A DNA stretch of 33,464 nucleotides from Marinobacter sp. (GTDB taxonomy: Bacteria; Pseudomonadota; Gammaproteobacteria; Pseudomonadales; Oleiphilaceae): contig JAKDUK010000028.1 in NCBI GenBank assembly GCA_030457765.1, positions 1 to 33,464 of the forward strand. Reading direction: 5' to 3'. The number at the start of each line of letters is the position of its first letter. Position 1 is the first letter of the stretch. Below the pieces are notes generated by a model, which did not search any database, was not told the DNA's origin, and was given only the letters and a program-made list of their open reading frames with translations. Shown one piece after another: positions 18,526 to 27,225 of the stretch. Position numbers and translations under genes: made by a program.

Positions 18526-18536
18526 GGAGCCGCCCT

Positions 18537-19301
18537 ATGACACAGCAAGAAGCCCTGCAGCAATATCTGTTTCGCCTCGCCGACTCCGACATGATTCTGG
18601 GTCAGCGCCTGAGTGAACTGGTTGGCAAGGCGCCGGCTCTGGAAGAAGAGCTGGCCTCCACCAACGTGGCGCTCGACCTGATCGGCCAGGCTCGTAACTG
18701 GTATGAGTACATTGCCGAGCTGATCGACGACGGCCGCGATGCCGACAACCTCGTGTTCCTTCGGGATGCTCACGACTATCGCAATCTGCTGATGGTGGAG
18801 CAACCCAACGAAGACTACGCCATCACCATGGCCCGCCAGTTTTTCTTCGACGTGTGGCATTACTTCACACTGAAGAGCCTGGTTGATGCCAGCGATGAGC
18901 GGGTTGCCACAGTCGCCGCAAAAGCCATCAAGGAAGCCACCTACCATCTGCGCCGTTCCTCCGAGTGGATCCGCCGCATGGGCGATGGCACCGAAGAAAG
19001 CCACCGCCGCATTCAGGATGCATTCGACATTCTATGGCGCTTCACCGGCGAACTGGTTACGCCGGACGAAGTTGACCATGCCATGTTCAAGGCGGGTATT
19101 GGCCCGGACCCTGAGCAACTGAAACAGGACTGGTTTGGCGTGGTGCGGGAAGTTTCGGCTCAGGCCACGCTGAAACCGGGTGAGGAAGACGCGTGGATGT
19201 ACATGGGCGGCAAGCACGGCGAGCACACCGAACATCTGGGGCATATCCTGGCCGTGATGCAGTTTCTGCCTCGCGCCTACCCGGATGCAACCACCTGGTA
19301 A
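18537..19301 (+). CDS. paaC: 1,2-phenylacetyl-CoA epoxidase subunit PaaC
   Basis: A 254-residue ferritin-like structural subunit that pairs with PaaA. I use ATG 18537, which has GAGGAG 7 bases upstream (18524-18529). A GTG at 18522 in the same frame would overlap paaB and carry no better signal. Conserved stretches include RLADSDMILGQRLSELVGKAP, LDLIGQARNWYEY and ATYHLRRSSEWIRRMGDGT. The subunit keeps the fold but not a working diiron site in characterised homologues. Confidence 0.94.
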   Translation: MTQQEALQQYLFRLADSDMILGQRLSELVGKAPALEEELASTNVALDLIGQARNWYEYIAELIDDGRDADNLVFLRDAHDYRNLLMVEQPNEDYAITMARQFFFDVWHYFTLKSLVDASDERVATVAAKAIKEATYHLRRSSEWIRRMGDGTEESHRRIQDAFDILWRFTGELVTPDEVDHAMFKAGIGPDPEQLKQDWFGVVREVSAQATLKPGEEDAWMYMGGKHGEHTEHLGHILAVMQFLPRAYPDATTW

Positions 19302-19328
19302 GTCTGTCCTTTAGGGAGGGTATCTCCG

Positions 19329-19886
19329 GTGAATGAACGTGAACCATCCTCTGTCGATATATTGATTGCCAGCGACCGGGTTCCGGCAAACGCCAACCTG
19401 GCCTTGCTGACAGAAGACGCAATCTGGGCACTGCTGGACGACGTCAAGGATCCGGAGGTGCCCGCAATCAGCGTGGTCGAACTGGGCATTGTGCGACGGG
19501 TGGACTGGGACGGTAAACATCTGACCGTAGATGTAACGCCAACCTACTCCGGCTGCCCGGCCACCGAGCTTATTGAAGAGCTGATTGCCGAGGCCCTGCG
19601 TGCTGCAGGCATCCGCGACCCGCAAATCAATCAGGTGCTGACGCCCGCCTGGACCACCGACTGGATCACCGCTGAAGGCCGGGAAAAGCTTCGGGCGTTT
19701 GGCATTGCCCCGCCCCGTGGCGGGGCCAGCAAGATGAGCCTGCTGGGCGTCGACGAGGTGATCGCCTGCCCCCTGTGCGGCAGCGAGCACACTGAGCGCA
19801 TTAGCGAATTTGGCTCAACGGCCTGCAAAGCGCTTTACCGTTGTCGCGACTGCCTTGAGCCCTTCGACTATTTCAAATGCATATAG
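19329..19886 (+). CDS. paaD: Phenylacetate degradation protein PaaD (MIP18-type Fe-S assembly factor)
   Basis: A 185-residue protein with an N-terminal DUF59/MIP18 domain (LLDDVKDPEVPAISVVELGI, then TPTYSGCPATELI) and a C-terminal Cys-rich tail with C147-x2-C150, C166, C172-x2-C175 and C184. It starts with GTG at 19329, and GGGAGG lies 8 bases upstream. PaaD is not part of the oxygenase complex. In the family it is thought to help mature the Fe-S or diiron centres of PaaE or PaaA. It lies 27 bp after paaC and 13 bp before paaE. Confidence 0.92.
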   Translation: MNEREPSSVDILIASDRVPANANLALLTEDAIWALLDDVKDPEVPAISVVELGIVRRVDWDGKHLTVDVTPTYSGCPATELIEELIAEALRAAGIRDPQINQVLTPAWTTDWITAEGREKLRAFGIAPPRGGASKMSLLGVDEVIACPLCGSEHTERISEFGSTACKALYRCRDCLEPFDYFKCI

Positions 19887-19899
19887 AGCCGATACGATC

Positions 19900-20976
19900 A
19901 TGAATAAATTCTACTCGCTGGCCCTCAAAGAGGTCAGACCGGAAACAAGAAACGCCGTATCCCTGTGCTTTGATCTGCCAGAAGATGTGGCAGAAAAATT
20001 CAAGTACAAGCAAGGGCAACACATTGTAGTGCGCACGCACATGAACGGTGAGGAAGTGCGTCGCACCTACTCCATTTGCTCCAGCGTTAACGATGAAGAA
20101 CTGCGCATTGCGGTCAAGCGTGTTGATAACGGCGTATTCTCGAACTTTGCCAACGAACAGCTCAAGCCGGGTTCCACCCTCGAAGTCATGCCCCCCCAAG
20201 GCACCTTCGGCATAGATCTGGACCCGGAGCGCGAAGGTAATTACCTGGCGGTAGCAGCGGGCAGCGGTATCACCCCCATTCTGTCCATTGTGAAAACCAC
20301 CCTGGAAACCGAGCCCAAGAGCCAGTTCACCTTGTTCTATGGCAACAAGGGAACGGCCAGCACCATGTTCCGGGATCAGCTTCAGGACCTGAAAAACGAA
20401 TACATGACCCGTTTCAACCTGGTGTACATCTTCACTCGGGAAGAACAGGACATAGACCTCTATAACGGTCGCATCGATGCGGACAAATGCGACCAGTTGT
20501 TCGATCACTGGATCGACGCCAAGAATCTCAACGGCGCTTTCCTGTGTGGCCCGCAGCTATTGACCGAGACCGTGCGGGATTCGCTGGTGCGCCATGGTCT
20601 GGACAAGTCCCATGTTCATTTTGAGCTGTTCACCCCCGCGGGCGGTGTGCCACAGCAACGCAAAGACCGGGCAGAAGCCAAGGTCGACCCGCAAGCTGTG
20701 AGTGTGGTCACCGTTAAGGCCGACGGCCGTGCCATGACCTTCGACCTGGTGCGGGATACAAAAAGTATTCTGGAGGCAGGTAACGAGGAGGGTGCGGACT
20801 TACCATTCTCGTGCAAAGCCGGCGTGTGTTCCACCTGCCGTGCCAAAGTGGTGGAAGGCGAAGTGGAAATGGACCAGAACTTTGCCCTGGAAGACTACGA
20901 AGTGGAAGCCGGCTACGTGTTGTCGTGCCAGTGCTATCCGGTCAGTGACAAGGTCACCCTCGATTACGACGAATAG
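19900..20976 (+). CDS. paaE: 1,2-phenylacetyl-CoA epoxidase reductase PaaE
   Basis: A 358-residue NADPH-dependent reductase feeding electrons to PaaABC. The order is flavin-binding domain (RRTYS at residues 54-58), NAD(P)-binding domain (AAGSGITPILS) and a C-terminal plant-type [2Fe-2S] ferredoxin domain with ligands C305, C310, C313 and C343. ATG 19900 was preferred to an in-frame start at 19810, which would overlap paaD. The ribosome binding site is weak (TAGAG), so coupling to paaD is likely. Confidence 0.95.
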   Translation: MNKFYSLALKEVRPETRNAVSLCFDLPEDVAEKFKYKQGQHIVVRTHMNGEEVRRTYSICSSVNDEELRIAVKRVDNGVFSNFANEQLKPGSTLEVMPPQGTFGIDLDPEREGNYLAVAAGSGITPILSIVKTTLETEPKSQFTLFYGNKGTASTMFRDQLQDLKNEYMTRFNLVYIFTREEQDIDLYNGRIDADKCDQLFDHWIDAKNLNGAFLCGPQLLTETVRDSLVRHGLDKSHVHFELFTPAGGVPQQRKDRAEAKVDPQAVSVVTVKADGRAMTFDLVRDTKSILEAGNEEGADLPFSCKAGVCSTCRAKVVEGEVEMDQNFALEDYEVEAGYVLSCQCYPVSDKVTLDYDE

Positions 20977-20996
20977 TTTTTTTGGAGTTTTAGTAC

Positions 20997-23042
20997 ATGT
21001 CAGTTCTTAAAAGCTTTATTGCCGGCGAGTGGGTTGGCGAACAGCAAGCTAAAGCCCTGCCCAGCGCCATCAACGGCGAGATCGTTGCGCACACTCACGA
21101 CGACACGCTGGACTTTAAAAAGGCTGTGGAATACGGCCGCACCGTTGGCGGTAAAACGCTGATGGCTATGGACTTTCAGGAACGCGCTCTGGCACTTAAA
21201 GCCATGGCGATGTACCTGCAAGAGCACAAAAAAGAACTCTACGCGATGTCGATGCATACAGGTTCCAGCAAAGCGGACAACGGCATAGATATCGACGGCG
21301 GTTTCGGCACGCTGTTTTCGTACGCCAGCATGGGTCGCCGCGAGCTGCCATCCGGTAACGTGGTACACGAGGGCCCGGTCACACCCCTGGGTAAAAACAA
21401 CCATTTCGCCGGTACCCACATTATGGTGCCCCGTGGCGGCGTGGCGGTGCATATCGACGCCTACAACTTCCCTGTGTGGGGAATGTTGGAGAAGTTTGCC
21501 CCCACATTCCTGGCGGGCATGCCCTCCATCGTAAAGCCGGCCACCTCCACCTGTTACGTGACCGAGTTGGCCGTGCGCCTGATGCAAGAATCTGGCGCCT
21601 TGCCAGAGGGCAGCTTGCAGCTGATCATCGGCAGCACCGGCGATCTGTTCGAGCACCTGGAAGAGCAAGATGTGGTGACCTTTACCGGCTCGGCCAAAAC
21701 CGCCCGCATGCTGCGTAACCACCCGAACATCATCAACCGCTCCATTCCATTCAATGCCGAAGCCGACTCTCTGAACAGTGCGGTTCTGGCGCCGGACGTG
21801 ACACCCGAGCACGAAGAGTTCGATTTGTTTGTGCGGGAAGTGGGCCGGGAAATGATGGCCAAAGCAGGCCAGAAATGTACCGCCATTCGCCGTGTTATGG
21901 TGCCTCATAACCAGGTAGACGCAGTTTGCGAAAAGCTCAAAGAGCGGCTATCGAAGATCACCACCGGCGACCCTTCGCTAGAAGGCGTGCGCATGGGTGC
22001 TTTGGCTTCTCTCGATCAGCTGGAAGACGTAAAAGCCAATATCCAGGAACTGCAAAAAACCAGTGAACTGGTCTTCGGCGGCGACGGCACCTTCAAGCCT
22101 ACCGGCGAGGGCACAGAGAAAGGCGCCTTTATCGAGCCGCACCTGCTGCTGTGTCGCAACCCGGAAAACGGCTGTGGCGCACACGACATTGAGGCCTTTG
22201 GCCCGGTTGCCACAATCATTCCTTACAACACCCTGGACGAAGCGGTAGAGCTGGTCGCAAAGGGCCGTGGCTCTCTGGTGACCACGGTTACCACTCGAGA
22301 TCCGGCAACCATCGCGACGCTTGCGCCAAAACTGGCTGCCTACCATGGCCGTTTGCATCTGCTGGATGCAGAAGCCGCCAAGGAATCTACAGGCCATGGC
22401 TCTCCCCTGCCTATGCTGAAGCACGGCGGCCCGGGCCGCGCTGGTGGCGGTGAAGAACTCGGCGGTATTCGTGCCGTGTATCACTACCTGCAGCGCACCG
22501 CCATTCAAGGTTCGCCAACCATGCTGGCAGCGGTCACTGGCGAGTATATTCGCGGTGCCAAAGTGATCGAGAACGACATTCATCCGTTCCGTTATCACTT
22601 TGAAGACCTGCAAATCAACCAATCGCTGCTGACCCATCGTCGCACGGTGACAGAAGCGGATATCGTGAACTTTGGCTGCTTGTCGGGCGACCATTTCTAC
22701 ATGCACTTTGATGAGATTGCCGCCCAGAACAGCCAGTTCGGCAAGCGCATAGCCCACGGCTATTTCGTGTTGTCTGCCGCAGCCGGTATGTTCGTTGATC
22801 CTGGCGAAGGTCCGGTGCTGGCGAACTACGGTCTTGACGCACTGCGCTTCATCGAGCCAGTCGCACCAGGCGATACCATTCGCGCCCGCCTGACTTGCAA
22901 ACGCAAGATCGACCAGGGCCGCACTTCACCTGATGGCCATCCGCAAGGTGTGGTTGTTTGGGATGTTCAGGTTACCAATCAGGAAGAAGAGCTGGTTGCC
23001 AGCTACGACATTCTGACGCTGGTTGCTAAAAAGCCGGAATAA
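20997..23042 (+). CDS. paaZ: Bifunctional oxepin-CoA hydrolase / 3-oxo-5,6-dehydrosuberyl-CoA semialdehyde dehydrogenase PaaZ
   Basis: A 681-residue fusion. The N-terminal aldehyde dehydrogenase domain (about 1-525) has the catalytic pair E255 and C294 ([11 protein letters not shown]). The C-terminal MaoC-type hydratase domain (about 540-675) has D565 and H570 in the GDHFYMH motif. It opens the oxepin-CoA ring and oxidises the resulting aldehyde before the unstable product can cyclise. Catalytic positions agree within a few residues with the E. coli enzyme. TGGAG precedes the ATG, 20 bp after paaE. Last gene of the upper-pathway operon. Confidence 0.96.
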   Translation: MSVLKSFIAGEWVGEQQAKALPSAINGEIVAHTHDDTLDFKKAVEYGRTVGGKTLMAMDFQERALALKAMAMYLQEHKKELYAMSMHTGSSKADNGIDIDGGFGTLFSYASMGRRELPSGNVVHEGPVTPLGKNNHFAGTHIMVPRGGVAVHIDAYNFPVWGMLEKFAPTFLAGMPSIVKPATSTCYVTELAVRLMQESGALPEGSLQLIIGSTGDLFEHLEEQDVVTFTGSAKTARMLRNHPNIINRSIPFNAEADSLNSAVLAPDVTPEHEEFDLFVREVGREMMAKAGQKCTAIRRVMVPHNQVDAVCEKLKERLSKITTGDPSLEGVRMGALASLDQLEDVKANIQELQKTSELVFGGDGTFKPTGEGTEKGAFIEPHLLLCRNPENGCGAHDIEAFGPVATIIPYNTLDEAVELVAKGRGSLVTTVTTRDPATIATLAPKLAAYHGRLHLLDAEAAKESTGHGSPLPMLKHGGPGRAGGGEELGGIRAVYHYLQRTAIQGSPTMLAAVTGEYIRGAKVIENDIHPFRYHFEDLQINQSLLTHRRTVTEADIVNFGCLSGDHFYMHFDEIAAQNSQFGKRIAHGYFVLSAAAGMFVDPGEGPVLANYGLDALRFIEPVAPGDTIRARLTCKRKIDQGRTSPDGHPQGVVVWDVQVTNQEEELVASYDILTLVAKKPE

Positions 23043-23095
23043 ATCTTTCGGGCATTAAAAATGCTCATCACAGAGAAGCATCTAAAAGTAGGACG

Positions 23096-23157
23096 CGGCG
23101 GTAAAATCGGTTAGTTTTGAGTTCACCAAAACAACAAAGCTAACTAATTTACCGCCG
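23096..23157. repeat. Long imperfect hairpin in the paaZ / immunity-gene convergent gap
   Basis: Three nested complementary segments make one structure: CGGCGGTAAA (23096-23105) with TTTACCGCCG (23148-23157), GTTAG (23110-23114) with CTAAC (23140-23144), and GTTTTG (23114-23119) with CAAAAC (23127-23132). It lies between two convergent genes, so it could stop transcription from both sides, but there is no T tract. It could equally be the scar of a small mobile element at the edge of the T6SS cassette. The rest of 23043-23234 holds nothing I recognise. Confidence 0.5.
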
Positions 23158-23234
23158 CCAATGTCGGAGCAGTTACCGAGCAGTAATCACGCGCATCGTC
23201 AAATGCCCGTTGGCGTATCGTTGGAAAACCATCT

Positions 23235-23843
23235 TTACCAGCGGTCAAGCTGAAGGCCGTGCTGTTTGAGGTAATCACCTTCACGCTCCATATAAGCCTC
23301 CAGAGCACCCTCGTACCTGACATCGTCGTCGAAAGGCACTGCCTGATAGCGCCCCACTTCGATGGCGGTCTCGGCCCAATTCATAATCCACAGGACAACC
23401 GTACCGCCTGGGGCGAGCCCTAGAACCAGAGTGTCGCGTGGCATGTTAATGGTTTTTCCATTTCTCTGGACCGGTGCGGGCTGCTCCATACGTTCACGCA
23501 AGGCATCCGGGTCGGGGATGTGGATCAGTCTGGTATAGGACTGCTGTTCGGCGAGCGAATACCACGTTACGTGAATGTAGTCGGGCATAGGTTCCAGTTC
23601 CCCCCCCCCTCTTCCCGGACTTTTCCAGCAGCAACTGGTGATTCCAACGGGCCACCACCAAGCTCGTTTCCCCGTTGCTTCAAACTGCAATTGCTGGACC
23701 CAAGCATCGTAGTGACGTGGAACAGCCACTTGCATGTCGTACGTTACTGGATAATCCCATTTGGGAGTGCCCGCTAGAGAGCAGCCACTCAACAGGCTGC
23801 TCGTGCAGAGCACCACCACAAGCATTACAATTTTTTTTATCAT
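23235..23843 (-). CDS. DUF2931-type lipoprotein, likely immunity protein for the adjacent T6SS lipase
   Basis: A 202-residue predicted lipoprotein: hydrophobic signal with lipobox LSGC and the lipidated cysteine at residue 21. The body has the pattern I associate with DUF2931: WWWPVGITSCCW, HVTWYSLAEQQSYTRLIHIP. DUF2931 lipoproteins are often encoded next to antibacterial T6SS effectors and are expected to neutralise them in the periplasm. Here the ATG overlaps the stop of the lipase gene (ATGA), the usual effector-immunity arrangement. Three glycine codons at residues 79-81 and the first base of the next codon form a run of ten G (23609-23600 on the minus strand), a slippage-prone tract. Confidence 0.8.
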   Translation of the reverse strand: MIKKIVMLVVVLCTSSLLSGCSLAGTPKWDYPVTYDMQVAVPRHYDAWVQQLQFEATGKRAWWWPVGITSCCWKSPGRGGGELEPMPDYIHVTWYSLAEQQSYTRLIHIPDPDALRERMEQPAPVQRNGKTINMPRDTLVLGLAPGGTVVLWIMNWAETAIEVGRYQAVPFDDDVRYEGALEAYMEREGDYLKQHGLQLDRW

Positions 23844-25702
23844 TTGAGCCTCCTGTTTGGATGGATACCCCGTACGCCATCGGGTGCGGGTTTGAATGGG
23901 AAAAGTGGCCCGGTAATCTGGTAATGGGCTGAATGATGAATGTAGCGTTGGCTAAGCAGGGCTTCTTCTTGGATAGACAATTGTAATGGCTTGCCTTCGT
24001 TGATGTGATGGGTGATCCCGGTGGCGATGGGCTGGAGTTCATCAGGTAATAAAAACCCGGTATCTGTTGGTTTCACGGCATTCAGTGGCACACCCGCATC
24101 TTTTGCCAGCCGGTACATTTGCCGCAAGGCTATTCGAGAATATTCGGCCTGTACGCGCCGATCCAGCCAGAGCCGGAATTGTAGCTCGACTTCCCCTTCT
24201 TTTAATTGCCGCCGGCGGGCTTCTTCTATTGTTAGTGTCCCATCTGGATTGTACGGCCCCAGCCAGCCTTCGCTGGTTATCCGCTTACGGTCCATCAGAA
24301 TTCTTGTGTATTCATAGCTGTCTTTGGGGTGATAGCCTCGAAAATTGCGGGGCAGGGCCACCTGAATGTGTTCGTGGAAGCTATCAGGGTAGCCACCACC
24401 TATGTCGGAGTGGGCACCGGGCAACACCCACTCGTTAAAATGCTCCGGCAGGCTGCCATCCGGTCCTCGCAGGCTGTTGAGGGAGAAGTTGTAACGCCAT
24501 TCGTCACGAGCCGTCAGGTGTACGGCCCGTTGAACAGCGTCGGCGGCGATATCTATACGCACCTCGCCGTTGTTGGCATTGTGAGCTGAAAAGTCGGCAC
24601 CCAGTATATCGACAACGGCTGCCACGGTATCAAACAGACCCAGAAAACGAATGGTAACGGTTTTCGGCCAGGCAACGCCCTGCTTTTGAAACACTTGGCC
24701 CAACGCACCACTAACACCATCCCGCACTTCGTTCACAAAATGCCGGGCGGTGGCCGCGCCTCGGCTGAAGCCGAAAACGTCAAGAATTAACTCGTCGATT
24801 GGGCCGCTTGTTGTGCGGACCACTCGTTCTACCAACTCATTACAACCCAACATAATCTTGGCCAAAATCCCCCGCTCACCCGTACCTGTCCCCATGGCCC
24901 AAGCATCGTCCTCTTTACCGGATTTAGTGCCGACGCCTGAGACGTATATGGGAATACGGTGATTCTCTGCGGTCAATGTGTCGGTGGAAAAGGGCTGGTA
25001 CAATCTATGGAGCTTCGACACATTGGTCTCAGCATTAAGATAACTCCCCTCCATCAATTGCGAGATTTCAGCACTGCAGGCTTCCTCACTGATGGCTCCC
25101 ACCGCCTCAGCGGTCAGGCATTCATCTACCTTTCGCTCAAAGGCTCCGGTGTTGCCACGGCTGTTGCCGGTGCCATCGAAGAATACGCCAGCTTCAACAG
25201 TCACTTTAGGGCGGAGGTCAGACTGGCCTTCTGCATGGCGTTTTGAGGCGTCAATTTCTTCCGGGGTTGCGCCTTCCAGGCCTTCGTCTAACAGTGCACC
25301 TTTGGCTTTGGCCCACTCAACAAAGCCGAAAGGGTCTTTGTTCAGCGCTTGCTCAGCCTCGGGGGTTAGTTGGCCCTGGCTGTTCAAGGCACCCGCTTTG
25401 GCGAAATCCACCACCGGTGCCGTAAAGGTGGCTACGCCTAAGATGACACGGGGTTTGCCGGTGATGATCTGGCCACCGTGGGAGGTCAGGCTGCCCATAT
25501 GTGCCAGAGGGCGACCGTCCAGCAGGGCCAGAGGATAACCCTGAACAATCACGGCGCCGCAACCGCAGGCGTCGCCCACCCGGGCGATGGGTATGCCATC
25601 CACATTGGCGGTAGCGCCGTTCGCAACAATGGGGCTGCTGCCGTGGCCGGGAATGGGGCAAACGTGGGTGTCGCCAACGCAGGCGACCATGAGGTTGCTC
25701 AT
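23840..25702 (-). CDS. PAAR-domain T6SS effector with DUF2235 (Tle1-like) phospholipase domain
   Basis: A 620-residue protein. Residues 1-~90 are a PAAR domain (VGDTHVCPIPGHG, then GIPIARVGDACGCG and GSLTSHGGQIITG), which caps the VgrG spike of a type VI secretion system. A linker leads to a DUF2235 alpha/beta-hydrolase from about residue 165, with FFDGTGN at 174-180, the nucleophile S313 in GFSRGAAT, D358 in GLFDTVAAV and H431 in LPGAHSDIGGGY. The order and spacing resemble the Ser-Asp-His triad of Tle1 phospholipases, which attack membranes of rival bacteria. GGAAGGA lies upstream of the ATG. No VgrG, DUF4123/DUF1795 chaperone or other T6SS gene is in the window, so it is an orphan effector. 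It lies 141 bp behind livF on the same strand with no obvious terminator between. Confidence 0.9.
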   Translation of the reverse strand: MSNLMVACVGDTHVCPIPGHGSSPIVANGATANVDGIPIARVGDACGCGAVIVQGYPLALLDGRPLAHMGSLTSHGGQIITGKPRVILGVATFTAPVVDFAKAGALNSQGQLTPEAEQALNKDPFGFVEWAKAKGALLDEGLEGATPEEIDASKRHAEGQSDLRPKVTVEAGVFFDGTGNSRGNTGAFERKVDECLTAEAVGAISEEACSAEISQLMEGSYLNAETNVSKLHRLYQPFSTDTLTAENHRIPIYVSGVGTKSGKEDDAWAMGTGTGERGILAKIMLGCNELVERVVRTTSGPIDELILDVFGFSRGAATARHFVNEVRDGVSGALGQVFQKQGVAWPKTVTIRFLGLFDTVAAVVDILGADFSAHNANNGEVRIDIAADAVQRAVHLTARDEWRYNFSLNSLRGPDGSLPEHFNEWVLPGAHSDIGGGYPDSFHEHIQVALPRNFRGYHPKDSYEYTRILMDRKRITSEGWLGPYNPDGTLTIEEARRRQLKEGEVELQFRLWLDRRVQAEYSRIALRQMYRLAKDAGVPLNAVKPTDTGFLLPDELQPIATGITHHINEGKPLQLSIQEEALLSQRYIHHSAHYQITGPLFPFKPAPDGVRGIHPNRRLK

Positions 25703-25843
25703 GAGGTATTCCTTCCATGGATCATGACCAGTTTTAATCCGAAAACCGGTTTGCCTTAAGACAACAGAAGCGTATCCATTTTATTGTCAAAATACCACGA
25801 TCGGCCTGAGAAGAAATCTTGTCCGGGCAGTGGATGCTCTGAA

Positions 25844-27205
25844 TCACATGCCCAGATACGCCTCCCGCACCTTCTCATTGCTCAACAACTCTCGGCCAGT
25901 ACCTTCCACCACCACGCGGCCGGTTTCCAGCACATAACCACGATCCGCAAGCGCGAGCGCCTGGGAGGCATTCTGCTCCACAAGGAAAATAGTCATGCCT
26001 TCGTTTTTAAGCTCTTTGACAATGTTGAAGATTTCCTCAATGATCAGCGGCGCCAACCCCATACTGGGTTCGTCCAATAGCAATAGCCTGGGCTTTGCCA
26101 TTAACGCCCGGCCCATGGCCAGCATCTGTTGCTGCCCGCCAGACAACTCTCCCGCCAGGTTACGGCGTTTCTGACGCAGTATGGGAAACTTCTCATACAT
26201 GCGTTCAAGATCGCCTTCTACCTCCGGGCTGCGGCCACGGGTGTAGGCGCCCAATAGCAGGTTGTCTTCAACGCTTAAGTCCTTGAATACCTGCCGGCCC
26301 TCTGGCACCTGTACTATGCCGTTCGCAACACGCTGATCCGCACCCACTTTCAGCAAGTCCTTTCCTTCAAAGCTGATCGATCCGCTATCGGTGGGCTGCA
26401 GGCCGGAAATCGTCATTAGTAGCGTGGATTTACCTGCACCGTTCGCCCCCACTAACGAAACAATTTCACCACTGTTAATGCGAATATCCACGCCGTGCAG
26501 GGCTTCAATCTGACCGTAGGAGGTTTTCAGGCCGTTGATGGCCAGCATCTCTTCGGCCGCATTCTGTGCGCTTCTACGCGGTGCATGGTGCAACCCCAGG
26601 CCACCCAGGCGCTCTGGCGTGAAGCTTATGATTTTATGGCGTAGCTCGCGGAATTCATCCCGCACCCGCTCACCAAAAAGCGGGTCATTCGCCTGGTCAC
26701 GGGATTCAATAATCAGGTGCCAGTCGTCTTCACTCAGGTTTTTTCTGGCCCTGGGTATGACCACGCCCTCTTCTTTTTTAATGTGCTTGCGCAGGGCTTC
26801 AGTAAATCTCGCCAATGCGTGGCTTAGCTCTTCCCGGCCGTCTGGCCAGCGCTCCATACACCGCATCAACAAGTGACGCAGTTCGTTGATTTTCTCATCG
26901 CCAATCACATAGCCATGGGCAAGCTTATCCAGCAGCGGTTTGGTCTCCGGAGATTTCTCTGCCAACAGCCGGTACAACACGATTTCATCAGGAGAACTGT
27001 GCACCCGACGTGCAAAGTGCTGGATATAATCAAAAATATTGCTGTACAGGGTTTCGTCGGGCTTTTGCTCATTAATGTTCATGTCGTGCTGGAGCTGGTC
27101 CAGCAAATCCAGAATACGCCACAGGGCCTGGTGTTCCTGAACAATGGTGCTGATGGCCTGCAGGCTGTAGCTGTCTTCCAGCGGGGCGGTCGTTTGTTCT
27201 GTCAT
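25844..27205 (-). CDS. livF: Hemerythrin (HHE) domain fused to a LivF-type ABC transporter ATPase
   Basis: A 453-residue protein, nearly twice the usual ~235 of LivF. Residues ~15-195 are a helical hemerythrin/HHE domain with possible iron ligands at H25 (QEHQALW), H69 plus D73/E74, H97 plus E104, and H141 plus E145 (RKHIKKEE). A short linker leads to a complete LivF ATPase from about residue 220: Walker A GANGAGKST, PEGRQVF, signature LSGGQQQML, Walker B LLLLDEPSMGLAP and the switch region FLVEQN. The frame is continuous with no stop. M220 is where a normal LivF would begin, but GAAGAG touches it directly and is not a usable ribosome binding site, so I read the gene as a true fusion. Its partners are LivG, LivM, LivH and LivJ upstream. 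The HHE domain may sense oxygen, NO or iron and tune uptake (inference). Confidence 0.88.
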   Translation of the reverse strand: MTEQTTAPLEDSYSLQAISTIVQEHQALWRILDLLDQLQHDMNINEQKPDETLYSNIFDYIQHFARRVHSSPDEIVLYRLLAEKSPETKPLLDKLAHGYVIGDEKINELRHLLMRCMERWPDGREELSHALARFTEALRKHIKKEEGVVIPRARKNLSEDDWHLIIESRDQANDPLFGERVRDEFRELRHKIISFTPERLGGLGLHHAPRRSAQNAAEEMLAINGLKTSYGQIEALHGVDIRINSGEIVSLVGANGAGKSTLLMTISGLQPTDSGSISFEGKDLLKVGADQRVANGIVQVPEGRQVFKDLSVEDNLLLGAYTRGRSPEVEGDLERMYEKFPILRQKRRNLAGELSGGQQQMLAMGRALMAKPRLLLLDEPSMGLAPLIIEEIFNIVKELKNEGMTIFLVEQNASQALALADRGYVLETGRVVVEGTGRELLSNEKVREAYLGM

Positions 27206-27225
27206 GATATTGATTCCTTCTCCGC

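Noticed and set aside
18522..18536. GTG start for paaC overlapping paaB
   Set aside because: ATG 18537 has a well-placed GAGGAG and gives the usual PaaC N-terminus.
25743..25752. Palindrome AAACCGGTTT between livF and the T6SS effector as a terminator
   Set aside because: Only 10 bp, no loop and no T tract. Too weak to claim as terminator or operator.
26546..26548. Internal ATG as a separate livF start, removing the hemerythrin fusion
   Set aside because: The purine stretch GAAGAG touches the codon with no spacer. The upstream domain is well formed and in frame, so a fusion is the simpler reading. It remains a point to test.
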